Shown in pieces: positions 1 to 5,068 of a stretch of 13,153 nucleotides of DNA (positions are counted from its first letter, which is position 1; each line of letters starts with the position of its first letter). A program made the position numbers and the translations under genes. Source of the stretch: an uncultured Acetobacter sp. (GTDB lineage: Bacteria; Pseudomonadota; Alphaproteobacteria; Acetobacterales; Acetobacteraceae); the NCBI GenBank assembly GCA_937900755.1, contig CALCDN010000219.1, positions 1-13,153 on the forward strand, given 5' to 3'. The notes beneath the pieces were generated by a model. It ran no database searches, was not told the origin of the DNA, and saw only the letters and a program-made list of their open reading frames with translations.

Positions 1-480
1 GCCCCGCCCGAACCCGCCGCCCACACGCCCGCGCAGGCTGGCTCCAGCCGCATTGCCATACCGGAATATGATGTCATCACCTCGGCCGGGCCGGGCTGCG
101 TGCCCGTGCTGTGCGCCCCCCAGGACGGGCTGCGCCCGGTGGAGCACTGGACCCTGCCACGCGGCTACGTGGCGGCTTTTTCCGAAACGCCGGATACGCT
201 GGCCATTGTGCGCGTGGCGGGTGACAGCATGGAGCCGGACTACCAGTCGGGCGACCGGGTGCTGGTGGACACGGCCCACCGTATTCCCTCCCCCCCCGGC
301 GTATATGTGCTGTGGGACGGGTTTGGCCTTGTGCTCAAACGCCTGGAACTGATCCCCGGCATGGAGGAACCGCGCCGGGTGCGGATCATGAGCATCAACC
401 CCGGCTATTCCACCTATGAGCTTACGCTGGACGAAATCAGCATCAACGGCCGTGTTGTTGGCAAATGGACGTGGAAGTAG
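1..480 (+). CDS. S24/LexA-family repressor-peptidase, C-terminal part (5' end outside window)
   Basis: The frame is open from the first base and ends at TAG 478-480, so only about 159 C-terminal residues are visible. The stretch after IPEYDV is a Peptidase S24 fold: VAGDSMEPDYQSGDRVLVD carries the nucleophile Ser (codon 226-228) and GLVLKRLE the general-base Lys (codon 337-339). They are 37 residues apart, the same spacing as Ser119/Lys156 of E. coli LexA. Proteins of this family are DNA-binding repressors with an N-terminal helix-turn-helix that self-cleave when RecA is activated. The DNA-binding part is not in the window, so the target is unknown. IPEYDV before the peptidase domain is common in phage-type rather than LexA-type members. 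Ala-Gly pairs occur at visible codons 13-14 and 29-30, but neither is clearly a cleavage site. A prophage or element repressor is more likely than the host LexA. Confidence 0.9.
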   Translation, partial: APPEPAAHTPAQAGSSRIAIPEYDVITSAGPGCVPVLCAPQDGLRPVEHWTLPRGYVAAFSETPDTLAIVRVAGDSMEPDYQSGDRVLVDTAHRIPSPPGVYVLWDGFGLVLKRLELIPGMEEPRRVRIMSINPGYSTYELTLDEISINGRVVGKWTWK

Positions 481-544
481 CCACGCCCGCGCCATAGGCC
501 GCACTCCGTGCTCCGCACATATGCGTGTCATCAGGCCTTGCATT

Positions 545-561
545 GTGCGTTTATTACGCAC
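545..561. promoter_or_regulatory. Perfect 6-bp inverted repeat, candidate operator
   Basis: GTGCGT-TTATT-ACGCAC is a perfect dyad with a 5-base AT spacer. It lies 64 bases after the S24 repressor stop and 32 bases before the proposed start of the next gene. There is no T tract after it, so it is not a canonical terminator. Its size and symmetry suit a dimeric repressor site, and the adjacent S24 protein is the obvious candidate ligand, but that is inference. It does not look like the alphaproteobacterial SOS box (direct GTTC-N7-GTTC). Confidence 0.45.
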
Positions 562-593
562 ATACTGGGCGCGTGTTGTTGAGGGAGAACGCT

Positions 594-890
594 TTGGAAC
601 CGCACACGACCCGTCCCGGCCCTTGCCACACAGCGCGGGCCGATGCCTATACCCGCGCCGCCCGGCGCGGCCTTTTCAGCACCGACACCCTGCCCTGCGC
701 CATGGCGGAGGAACTCGCCCGGTACGAGCAGGCCATCGTGCACCTGCGCGCGGCCAGCCACAGCCTGCACTGGCCCTTCTACACCGACAGGGCCTTCGCC
801 CAGGACCAGCAGCGATATTGTGAGGAAAGTATTGGCGAAATCGTGCAAACCGTGCGGGACCTGCTGGAACGGCACAACCACACGGTCTAG
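594..890 (+). CDS. Small protein of unknown function downstream of the S24 repressor
   Basis: I do not recognise this 98-residue protein. The proposed TTG start at 594 follows a good ribosome-binding site (GAGGGAG, 581-587). The next in-frame start is ATG 702, which would give 62 residues without an obvious ribosome-binding site. Codons from about 640 onward nearly all end in G or C, as in the neighbouring real genes. The N-terminal 35 residues are Arg/Ala-rich and probably disordered. The rest, from MAEELARYEQAIVHLRAA, looks fully helical and ends in VRDLLERHNHTV. No signal peptide or membrane segment is visible. It lies in the same direction as the S24 gene, with a dyad between them, so it could be controlled by that repressor. 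An earlier GTG at 525 would run through the dyad and is less likely. Confidence 0.65.
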   Translation: MEPHTTRPGPCHTARADAYTRAARRGLFSTDTLPCAMAEELARYEQAIVHLRAASHSLHWPFYTDRAFAQDQQRYCEESIGEIVQTVRDLLERHNHTV

Positions 891-918
891 CCCGGACCGC
901 CCAATGAGCAAATGCATA

Positions 919-936
919 CCCAATGCGCCCAATGCG
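919..936. repeat. Two tandem copies of a 9-bp unit
   Basis: CCCAATGCG occurs twice head to tail (919-927, 928-936). A related CCCAATGAG sits just upstream, around 899-907. It lies in the 136-bp gap between two convergent genes. It is probably local slippage and no function is evident. Confidence 0.5.
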
Positions 937-976
937 CACCGGGCAACCCGCACGGCAAACACCTCACGGCGGCGCA

Positions 977-1003
977 CCTGGCCAATCCACCGGAGGGGCC
1001 AGG
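977..1003. terminator. Hairpin between convergent genes, possible weak terminator
   Basis: CCTGGCC (977-983) can pair with GGCCAGG (997-1003). A short inner TCC/GGA pairing is possible across the loop. It sits between the convergent ends at 890 and 1027, where a bidirectional terminator would be expected. Neither strand has a proper U tract, so any termination would be weak or Rho-dependent. Confidence 0.3.
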
Positions 1004-1026
1004 CCTTTCATCTTGCCTGTGTGAGC

Positions 1027-1152
1027 CTAGGGTTCGTTCGGCCAGCCACCATCGCGCTGGGCAAGCAGGCGGAGCACCACGGCCAGCAAAAGCCCCACTA
1101 CCCCCACAATACTCCCGCCCAGCACCAGGCCGCACTCAAAGTCCACGCTCAT
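1027..1152 (-). CDS. 41-residue single-span membrane protein, unknown function
   Basis: Reading leftward from ATG at 1152 gives 41 residues to TAG at 1029-1027. The sequence is a short acidic N-terminus (MSVDFE), one hydrophobic helix at about residues 8-28 (LVLGGSIVGVVGLLLAVV), then a basic and polar tail (RLLAQRDGGWPNEP). The start codon overlaps the stop of the 66-residue gene as ATGA, which strongly suggests translational coupling and supports the gene being real despite its length. It is the last gene of a four-gene leftward cassette. A charge-flanked single helix of this size occurs in phage lysis accessory proteins, small toxins and small membrane regulators; the sequence does not decide between these. 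Confidence 0.6.
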   Translation of the reverse strand: MSVDFECGLVLGGSIVGVVGLLLAVVLRLLAQRDGGWPNEP

Positions 1153-1349
1153 GACGCCTGAATGGCGGTATTGTCGGCCTGGCATTTGGCAAAAAGTGCC
1201 GCAATATCGGCATCACTCGGGCCTGTGCCGCTTTTGCTCTGCTCAATTGCACCCAGCACCGTGTCATATGCCTGGGGGCCATATTTTTCGGCCAGCGAGA
1301 CAACAGTCCCCACCACACCCAGTATGGCGCTTATTTCTGCTGCGGTCAT
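1149..1349 (-). CDS. 66-residue protein of unknown function in the small-gene cassette
   Basis: The protein begins MTAAEISAILGVVGTVVSLAEKYG. It has an amphipathic to moderately hydrophobic N-terminal helix (about residues 5-20), a helical middle, and a polar C-terminus with one Cys (ALFAKCQADN). The start follows GGGAG about 10 bases upstream, inside the end of the lipoprotein gene, whose stop is only 3 bases before this ATG. The stop overlaps the next gene's start as ATGA. The compact packing is typical of phage or mobile-element genes. I do not recognise the family; the N-terminal helix could be membrane-associated but is too weak to call a transmembrane span. Confidence 0.65.
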   Translation of the reverse strand: MTAAEISAILGVVGTVVSLAEKYGPQAYDTVLGAIEQSKSGTGPSDADIAALFAKCQADNTAIQAS

Positions 1350-1352
1350 GGC

Positions 1353-1805
1353 TCAGTTGCTCCCGGTGCCAGCAGGGGCCGCAGCCCCCGCAAGTGTGGT
1401 GGCTGGTGTTGCGGTCGTGGCCACCGTGCCCGCGACCGTGGCGCAGCCAGAGGGGGTCACCCCGACCGTAAGCCCGGTCCAGCAGGTGGAAAAAGAGGCA
1501 AAATCCGCCTGCAGGGCCGTAACGGCTGTTTCGGCCAGCGTGCTGTTGTTCTGTATGGACGCCTCAAGGGCGGCAAGCTCATTGAGCACACTCTGGCTGG
1601 CCTGCCGGGCAAGAGCCTTCTGGCCTGCGCTCAGGCTTACGCCGGGCACGCGCCCGGCCATGACATCGGGCATGGGGCTGGCCAGCAGGTGGTACGCACT
1701 GGCCGTGTCATACACGGCCTGTCGCAACTTGCCCTGCGCGGTTTGCGCGCACGAACACAGCCCGCACAAGGCCACAAGGCAGGCCGCTGCTGCATGGTTT
1801 TTCAT
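1353..1805 (-). CDS. Predicted small lipoprotein, unknown function
   Basis: The 150-residue protein starts MKNHAAAACLVALCGLCSC, a short positively charged N-terminus and hydrophobic core ending in a lipobox-like LCSC. Cys19 is the probable lipidated residue after signal peptidase II cleavage. The first of the four cysteines is at residue 9, so other sites cannot be excluded. The mature part is Ala-rich and helical through about residue 105 (AGQKALARQASQSVLNELAA), followed by two cysteines (FSTCWTGL, PSGCATV) and a low-complexity Ala/Thr/Gly tail. A probable ribosome-binding AGGA lies about 11 bases before the ATG at 1805. It is the second gene of the leftward cassette, 26 bases after the two-helix protein. 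A lipoprotein after a small membrane protein recalls phage holin/spanin pairs, but no spanin signature is visible and function is unassigned. Confidence 0.65.
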   Translation of the reverse strand: MKNHAAAACLVALCGLCSCAQTAQGKLRQAVYDTASAYHLLASPMPDVMAGRVPGVSLSAGQKALARQASQSVLNELAALEASIQNNSTLAETAVTALQADFASFSTCWTGLTVGVTPSGCATVAGTVATTATPATTLAGAAAPAGTGSN

Positions 1806-1831
1806 AGTTCATGGTCCTGTAACAATGGGTT

Positions 1832-2236
1832 TCAAAGCGTGCCATCGCCTTTGGCGGCAATATCGGTAGTGCTGCTGGCAGCACTCACAGCCACATCGGG
1901 CATGCAGACGGCAGGTGCGTGGCCCACGGGGGTGGAACCCACCGAGGATGTTGTCTTGACCAGATGGGTCGCCATGTAGGGCACGGCGTAGCGCACCCCC
2001 AGGCCCGCAACCCGCACGATCTGGTACAGCCCGACCAGCACCCGGTTCTGCGCAGGTGCCGGCACGGCAGCGGTTATGGCCGCGCACGTTACCATGCCCG
2101 CACAGATAACAAGTGCGACACTTTGTGGCAGAACGGCAAAGAATGAGGGAATAAAAGCAACAATCGCAGCCACCTTGGCTGTGTTGTATGTCGCGGCACC
2201 CGTAACGGGTGCGCGCTGGCCTGTATTGGCCATCAT
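1832..2236 (-). CDS. 134-residue two-helix membrane protein, first gene of the small cassette
   Basis: The start is set by a strong ribosome-binding site (AGGGAGG) 5 bases before ATG 2236; the second ATG at 2233 is equally possible. A longer in-frame extension to 2470 crosses a terminator and lacks such a site, so I reject it. Two hydrophobic segments at about residues 20-37 and 38-58 are joined by a Pro-Gln turn (FFAVLPQSVALV), giving a helical hairpin. A further weakly hydrophobic stretch is at 66-90. The C-terminal 35 residues are rich in Ala, Ser and Thr. The size and hairpin topology resemble class II-type holins, but no family is recognised. It leads a cassette of four closely spaced genes whose products all appear envelope-linked or very small. 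Confidence 0.6.
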   Translation of the reverse strand: MMANTGQRAPVTGAATYNTAKVAAIVAFIPSFFAVLPQSVALVICAGMVTCAAITAAVPAPAQNRVLVGLYQIVRVAGLGVRYAVPYMATHLVKTTSSVGSTPVGHAPAVCMPDVAVSAASSTTDIAAKGDGTL

Positions 2237-2292
2237 GGAAACCTCCCTTTGGTGGTTGATGGCTGCCACGCACGTCCCCAGGCCCCGGACAC

Positions 2293-2318
2293 AAAAAAAC
2301 CTGCTCCCGACAGGCAGG
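2293..2318 (-). terminator. Rho-independent terminator after the diguanylate cyclase gene
   Basis: On the minus strand CCTGC (2318-2314) pairs with GCAGG (2304-2300), followed directly by seven T residues (2299-2293). It is 177 bases past the cyclase stop and 57 bases before the start of the small-gene cassette. It should isolate the two units unless read through. The 258-bp gap 2237-2494 contains no other gene; I see no convincing promoter for the cassette in the short stretch left of this hairpin. Confidence 0.65.
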
Positions 2319-2494
2319 AACAGGCAAAACGGCACAGGATGAAATTTGGAGATAAACCGTGGTTCTGGTGGCGTATTTTCTACGCAGACCCCAATGGGGG
2401 CAGAACGGGCAACACTACATGGCTTATGCCACAGATTGCGCGCAAGTACACCCTTTTTTTGCTCCGGCACGGCAGGATACTGCGCGCACCCCGC

Positions 2495-3571
2495 TCAGAC
2501 GAGTGCTGGCGCGCCAGCAGAAAACACATTGCGCACATGGCCCCCGTTGTAAAAACATATTCCGTCACAGCGTGTTTTTTTCATTTCATACAGGCTGAAA
2601 TCCGCATGCGCCATAAGCATTTTCTGCGTTGCGCCATCCTGGGGAAAAAGGGAAATGCCAATACAGCATCCAACGCGGAGGACAATATCGTTCACGCAAT
2701 GGGCCTCGACCACAAGGCGGTAAAGTGTTTCCGCTACGGATTCAATTTCCAGAACCTGCTGGTAGTCCGCAAGCACCACAAACTCGTCCCCACCCAGGCG
2801 GCCGACAAAATAGCCTGTATTTTTAAAGCGCTCTTTAAACTTCGCACCAATAATGGCCAGTATTTCATCCCCCATAAGATGGCCATACGTATCGTTTATG
2901 TCCTTGAACTTGTTCAGATCAATAATCATGCAGGCAAAGTTTTTATTGGTCCGCTCACTGTGTGCAAGCATCTCTCCAAACCGCTCATTCAATGCGTTTC
3001 TGTTGCCCAAATTTGTAAGGTTGTCTGTATAGGCTATTGTTTTTAAATGCGAAATCATTTCATGATTTTTAAAATAATCGGTCAGGTACCCAACAATGGC
3101 CGACCAGAGCATAACAAAGGACAGGACCAGAACAAGAGACCCCACACTCAGTCCATCCCCTACCGCGCGCCCCGCACCGGAATGGGCCAGTACATATTTA
3201 TCCACAACATGGTCTATGGCAATAAAGGAACCGATAATGGCCCCGGACAGATAATTTGAAAAAGAAAAACCCAGATCAATAACTTTTAAGGCGCAATAAA
3301 AGCCTAAGACTATAAATAGGTACGATATGACCGGACCAAACAGGCCAATTGCATCGTACGCCAGTCCCATGGTCCTGAACAAGACAATATAGTGTATGCT
3401 CCATATACTGGTCGCCATAAAAAAAGGGATAAATGCCTTTATGGCACTCCGCCCGAACCCAAAAGCTGCGTTGTCACGTTTATACAGGGCCGCAAGCAAA
3501 GCAAGGCAGGCAGATACAAAAGAAATAACTTCCATTATTATTACAAAATGGGATTTTAATAAAAAATACAT
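2495..3571 (-). CDS. Membrane-bound GGDEF diguanylate cyclase with degenerate MHYT-like sensor
   Basis: This 358-residue protein should make cyclic di-GMP from two GTP at the inner membrane. Residues 1-165 form about five or six hydrophobic helices. SIWSIHYIVLF (His60, Tyr61) and GSFIAIDHVVDKYV (His121) resemble repeats of the MHYT sensor domain, though the Met of the motif is replaced. The catalytic domain runs from about 178 to 345: TDNLTNLGNRNAL, the metal-binding Asp218 in IIDLNKFKDIND, an intact GGDEF at 260-264, GISLFPQDG and ADFSLYEMKK. The inhibitory RxxD site expected five residues before GGDEF is absent (NTGY at 251-254), so product inhibition through that site is unlikely. ATG 3571 gives a short extra N-terminus; ATG 3535 (MEVISF) is an alternative, and neither has a clear ribosome-binding site. 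The gene and its upstream region are clearly AT-richer than the neighbours, suggesting transfer. In acetic acid bacteria c-di-GMP activates cellulose synthase. Confidence 0.9.
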   Translation of the reverse strand: MYFLLKSHFVIIMEVISFVSACLALLAALYKRDNAAFGFGRSAIKAFIPFFMATSIWSIHYIVLFRTMGLAYDAIGLFGPVISYLFIVLGFYCALKVIDLGFSFSNYLSGAIIGSFIAIDHVVDKYVLAHSGAGRAVGDGLSVGSLVLVLSFVMLWSAIVGYLTDYFKNHEMISHLKTIAYTDNLTNLGNRNALNERFGEMLAHSERTNKNFACMIIDLNKFKDINDTYGHLMGDEILAIIGAKFKERFKNTGYFVGRLGGDEFVVLADYQQVLEIESVAETLYRLVVEAHCVNDIVLRVGCCIGISLFPQDGATQKMLMAHADFSLYEMKKTRCDGICFYNGGHVRNVFSAGAPALV

Positions 3572-3645
3572 ATTTTATCATCAGCCCTGTATCTGTGCAA
3601 AATGCCGCAATGCTTAACATATACAATGCACTGGCAGGGTAGAAT

Positions 3646-3651
3646 ATTATA
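3646..3651 (-). promoter_or_regulatory. -10 element of a probable promoter for the diguanylate cyclase gene
   Basis: The minus strand carries a perfect TATAAT here, in an AT-rich context 75 bases upstream of the ATG at 3571. No good -35 is visible at 16-18 bases; the best is a T-rich stretch (GTTTTT) at 16. The position would give a leader of roughly 70 to 105 bases depending on which start is used. The rest of 3572-3732 is AT-rich and holds no gene. Confidence 0.4.
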
Positions 3652-3732
3652 ATGCTTTTAACACACCAAAAACGTGGCACAAACCAGCGCCTGTGCCGCC
3701 TACAACGTGTTTTTTACAAAACTGGGAAAGAA

Positions 3733-3808
3733 TGGTGAGCCGGGAGGGACTCGAACCCTCGACCATTCGATTAAAAGTCGAATGCTCTACCAACTGAGCT
3801 ACCGGCTC
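3733..3808 (-). tRNA. tRNA-Lys (anticodon UUU)
   Basis: Read leftward, it folds as a complete cloverleaf: acceptor GAGCCGG pairing with CCGGCTC, D arm GCTCAGTTGGTAGAGC, anticodon stem TTCGA/TCGAA around loop CTTTTAA (anticodon TTT), and a T arm with GGTTCGAGTCC. The CCA end is encoded (3735-3733). The length is 76 bases including CCA. Its 3' end points into the accessory left part of the window, making it a candidate integration site. Confidence 0.97.
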
Positions 3809-3855
3809 ACACATAAGCTCACGCGAGCGGTCAGGGACCGTGCGTGATGGGGCTG

Positions 3856-3884
3856 TTCCTAACCGGATTAACCCCTTGCGTCAA
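3856..3884 (-). promoter_or_regulatory. Probable promoter of tRNA-Lys
   Basis: On the minus strand TTGACG (3884-3879) is followed after 17 bases by TAGGAA (3861-3856). Transcription would begin near 3849, about 40 bases before the mature tRNA 5' end. The -35 is strong and the -10 is poor but correctly spaced. Confidence 0.5.
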
Positions 3885-3961
3885 GCATACAAAGGCAATT
3901 TTCCGCCCCTCATGTGCAACCCGTGGCCCAGCCGCAAGGCCGCCCCCTGCCCGCGGGCCAA

Positions 3962-3997
3962 TACAAAAACGGCCCGCCGGGTTGGGGCGGGCCGTTT
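3962..3997 (-). terminator. Strong Rho-independent terminator of the gyrA-coaD-ppiB operon
   Basis: A 12-bp perfect stem (3997-3986 with 3978-3967) encloses a 7-base loop, and the minus strand continues as TTTTTGTA. It begins 9 bases after the peptidyl-prolyl isomerase stop. Confidence 0.9.
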
Positions 3998-4005
3998 GCG
4001 TGGGG

Positions 4006-4497
4006 TCAGGCGTCCGCCTTGTCGGCGGGGACCATCCTGGCGATCCGGTCGGGTTCGTTCACCACACCCGATGAGCCGGAGCCGCGCTTGATCTTGTCCA
4101 CGTTCTCCATGCCCTCAATCACATCGCCCACAATGGTGTACTGGCCATCCAGATGGGGGGAGGGTTCGAACATGATAAAGAACTGGCTGTTCGCGCTGTT
4201 TGGGTCGGACGTGCGGGCCATGCCAATGGTGCCACGCTCAAACTTGGCTTCCCTGGTGAATTCCGCGGGCAGGTCCGGCAGGTCGGAACCATGCATGCCC
4301 GTGCCCGTGGGGTCACCACCCTGGGCCATAAAGCCGGGGATCACGCGGTGGAAGGCCACGTTGTCATAAAAACCCTGTTCAGCCAGCGTGCGAATACGCT
4401 CGGCGGCCTTGGGGGCAATGTCGGGACGCAGGCGAATAACCACGCGGCCTGCGGGCACATCCATGTAAATCAGGTCTTTTTTATCTTCTGTGGACAT
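4006..4497 (-). CDS. ppiB: Cyclophilin-type peptidyl-prolyl cis-trans isomerase
   Basis: The 163-residue protein catalyses cis-trans isomerisation of Xaa-Pro bonds during protein folding. It has the full cyclophilin signature: FHRVIPGFMAQGGDPTGTG with the catalytic Arg, then GTIGMARTSDPNSANSQFFI and DGQYTIVGDVIEGM. The cyclosporin-contacting Trp of human CypA (Trp121) is not present; the equivalent region reads SPHLDGQ, as in many bacterial enzymes. No signal peptide is visible, so it should be cytoplasmic (PpiB-like rather than periplasmic PpiA). ATG 4497 follows AGGAGAG at a suitable distance. It lies 43 bases after coaD in the same direction and is followed by a strong terminator, so it is the last gene of a gyrA-coaD-ppiB operon. 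The exact symbol is by similarity; some genomes call it simply ppi. Confidence 0.93.
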   Translation of the reverse strand: MSTEDKKDLIYMDVPAGRVVIRLRPDIAPKAAERIRTLAEQGFYDNVAFHRVIPGFMAQGGDPTGTGMHGSDLPDLPAEFTREAKFERGTIGMARTSDPNSANSQFFIMFEPSPHLDGQYTIVGDVIEGMENVDKIKRGSGSSGVVNEPDRIARMVPADKADA

Positions 4498-4540
4498 CAG
4501 ACACTCTCCTGTTAGGGCAACACCCGACCAAACACGCGGC

Positions 4541-5068
4541 TCAGCCCGTGCGTTCGGCCAGACGGGCCAGCAGGCGCGCCTGGGTATAGGGTGTTACAAA
4601 CTCTGAAATATCGCCATGATAACTGGCTATTTCCTTCACCATCCGGGAGGAAATAAACTGCGTGCGCTCCAGCGCCATAAGGAACACCGTCTCTATTTCG
4701 CTATCAAGCCTGCGGTTCACGCCCGACATCTGCACTTCGTAGTCAAAGTCGGACAAAACACGCAGGCCACGAAAAATGAGCGTGGCCCCATTGGCCCGCA
4801 CCGCCTCCACCAGAAGCGAATGGAAGGAGACCACCTGCATGTCCCCCCCCGTGCGCGCCTTGATGGCAGGCAGTGCTTCGCGCACACATTCCATCCGCTC
4901 ATCCAGTGGCATGAGCGGGCTTTTGCCGGGGTTGCGGGCAACCCCGATAATCAGCCGGTCCACCAGCCTGCTGGCCCGCTCGATCACATCCAGATGGCCA
5001 ACAGTCACCGGGTCAAACGTGCCAGCATACAGCCCGACACGCCTGGGTGCGGCAGCAGGGCTGCTCAT
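4541..5068 (-). CDS. coaD: Pantetheine-phosphate adenylyltransferase
   Basis: This enzyme transfers AMP from ATP to 4'-phosphopantetheine, giving dephospho-CoA, the penultimate step of coenzyme A synthesis in the cytoplasm. At 175 residues it has the usual length plus a short N-terminal extension (MSSPAAAPRR). The nucleotidyltransferase signature is at residues 17-25 (TFDPVTVGH, with the T/HxGH-type ATP site). RGLRVLSDFDYEVQM and the ISSRMVKEIA motif near residues 139-148 are typical of CoaD. The ATG at 5068 overlaps the gyrA stop as ATGA, so translation is probably coupled to gyrA. It sits in an operon between gyrA and the isomerase. Confidence 0.96.
   Translation of the reverse strand: MSSPAAAPRRVGLYAGTFDPVTVGHLDVIERASRLVDRLIIGVARNPGKSPLMPLDERMECVREALPAIKARTGGDMQVVSFHSLLVEAVRANGATLIFRGLRVLSDFDYEVQMSGVNRRLDSEIETVFLMALERTQFISSRMVKEIASYHGDISEFVTPYTQARLLARLAERTG

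Noticed and set aside
531..977. 148-codon minus-strand frame opposite the small unknown gene
   Set aside because: The plus-strand frame shows stronger third-position GC bias and a ribosome-binding site; this is most likely its shadow.
1162..1869. 235-codon plus-strand frame across the small-gene cassette
   Set aside because: The minus-strand genes have ribosome-binding sites, a signal peptide and tight coupling; the plus frame has no good start signal.
2237..2470. N-terminal extension of the two-helix protein to 2470
   Set aside because: It would cross a terminator hairpin, and the strong ribosome-binding site sits directly before ATG 2236.
2249..3046. 265-codon plus-strand frame
   Set aside because: It is antisense to the diguanylate cyclase, which has clear GGDEF-domain motifs; the plus frame has none.
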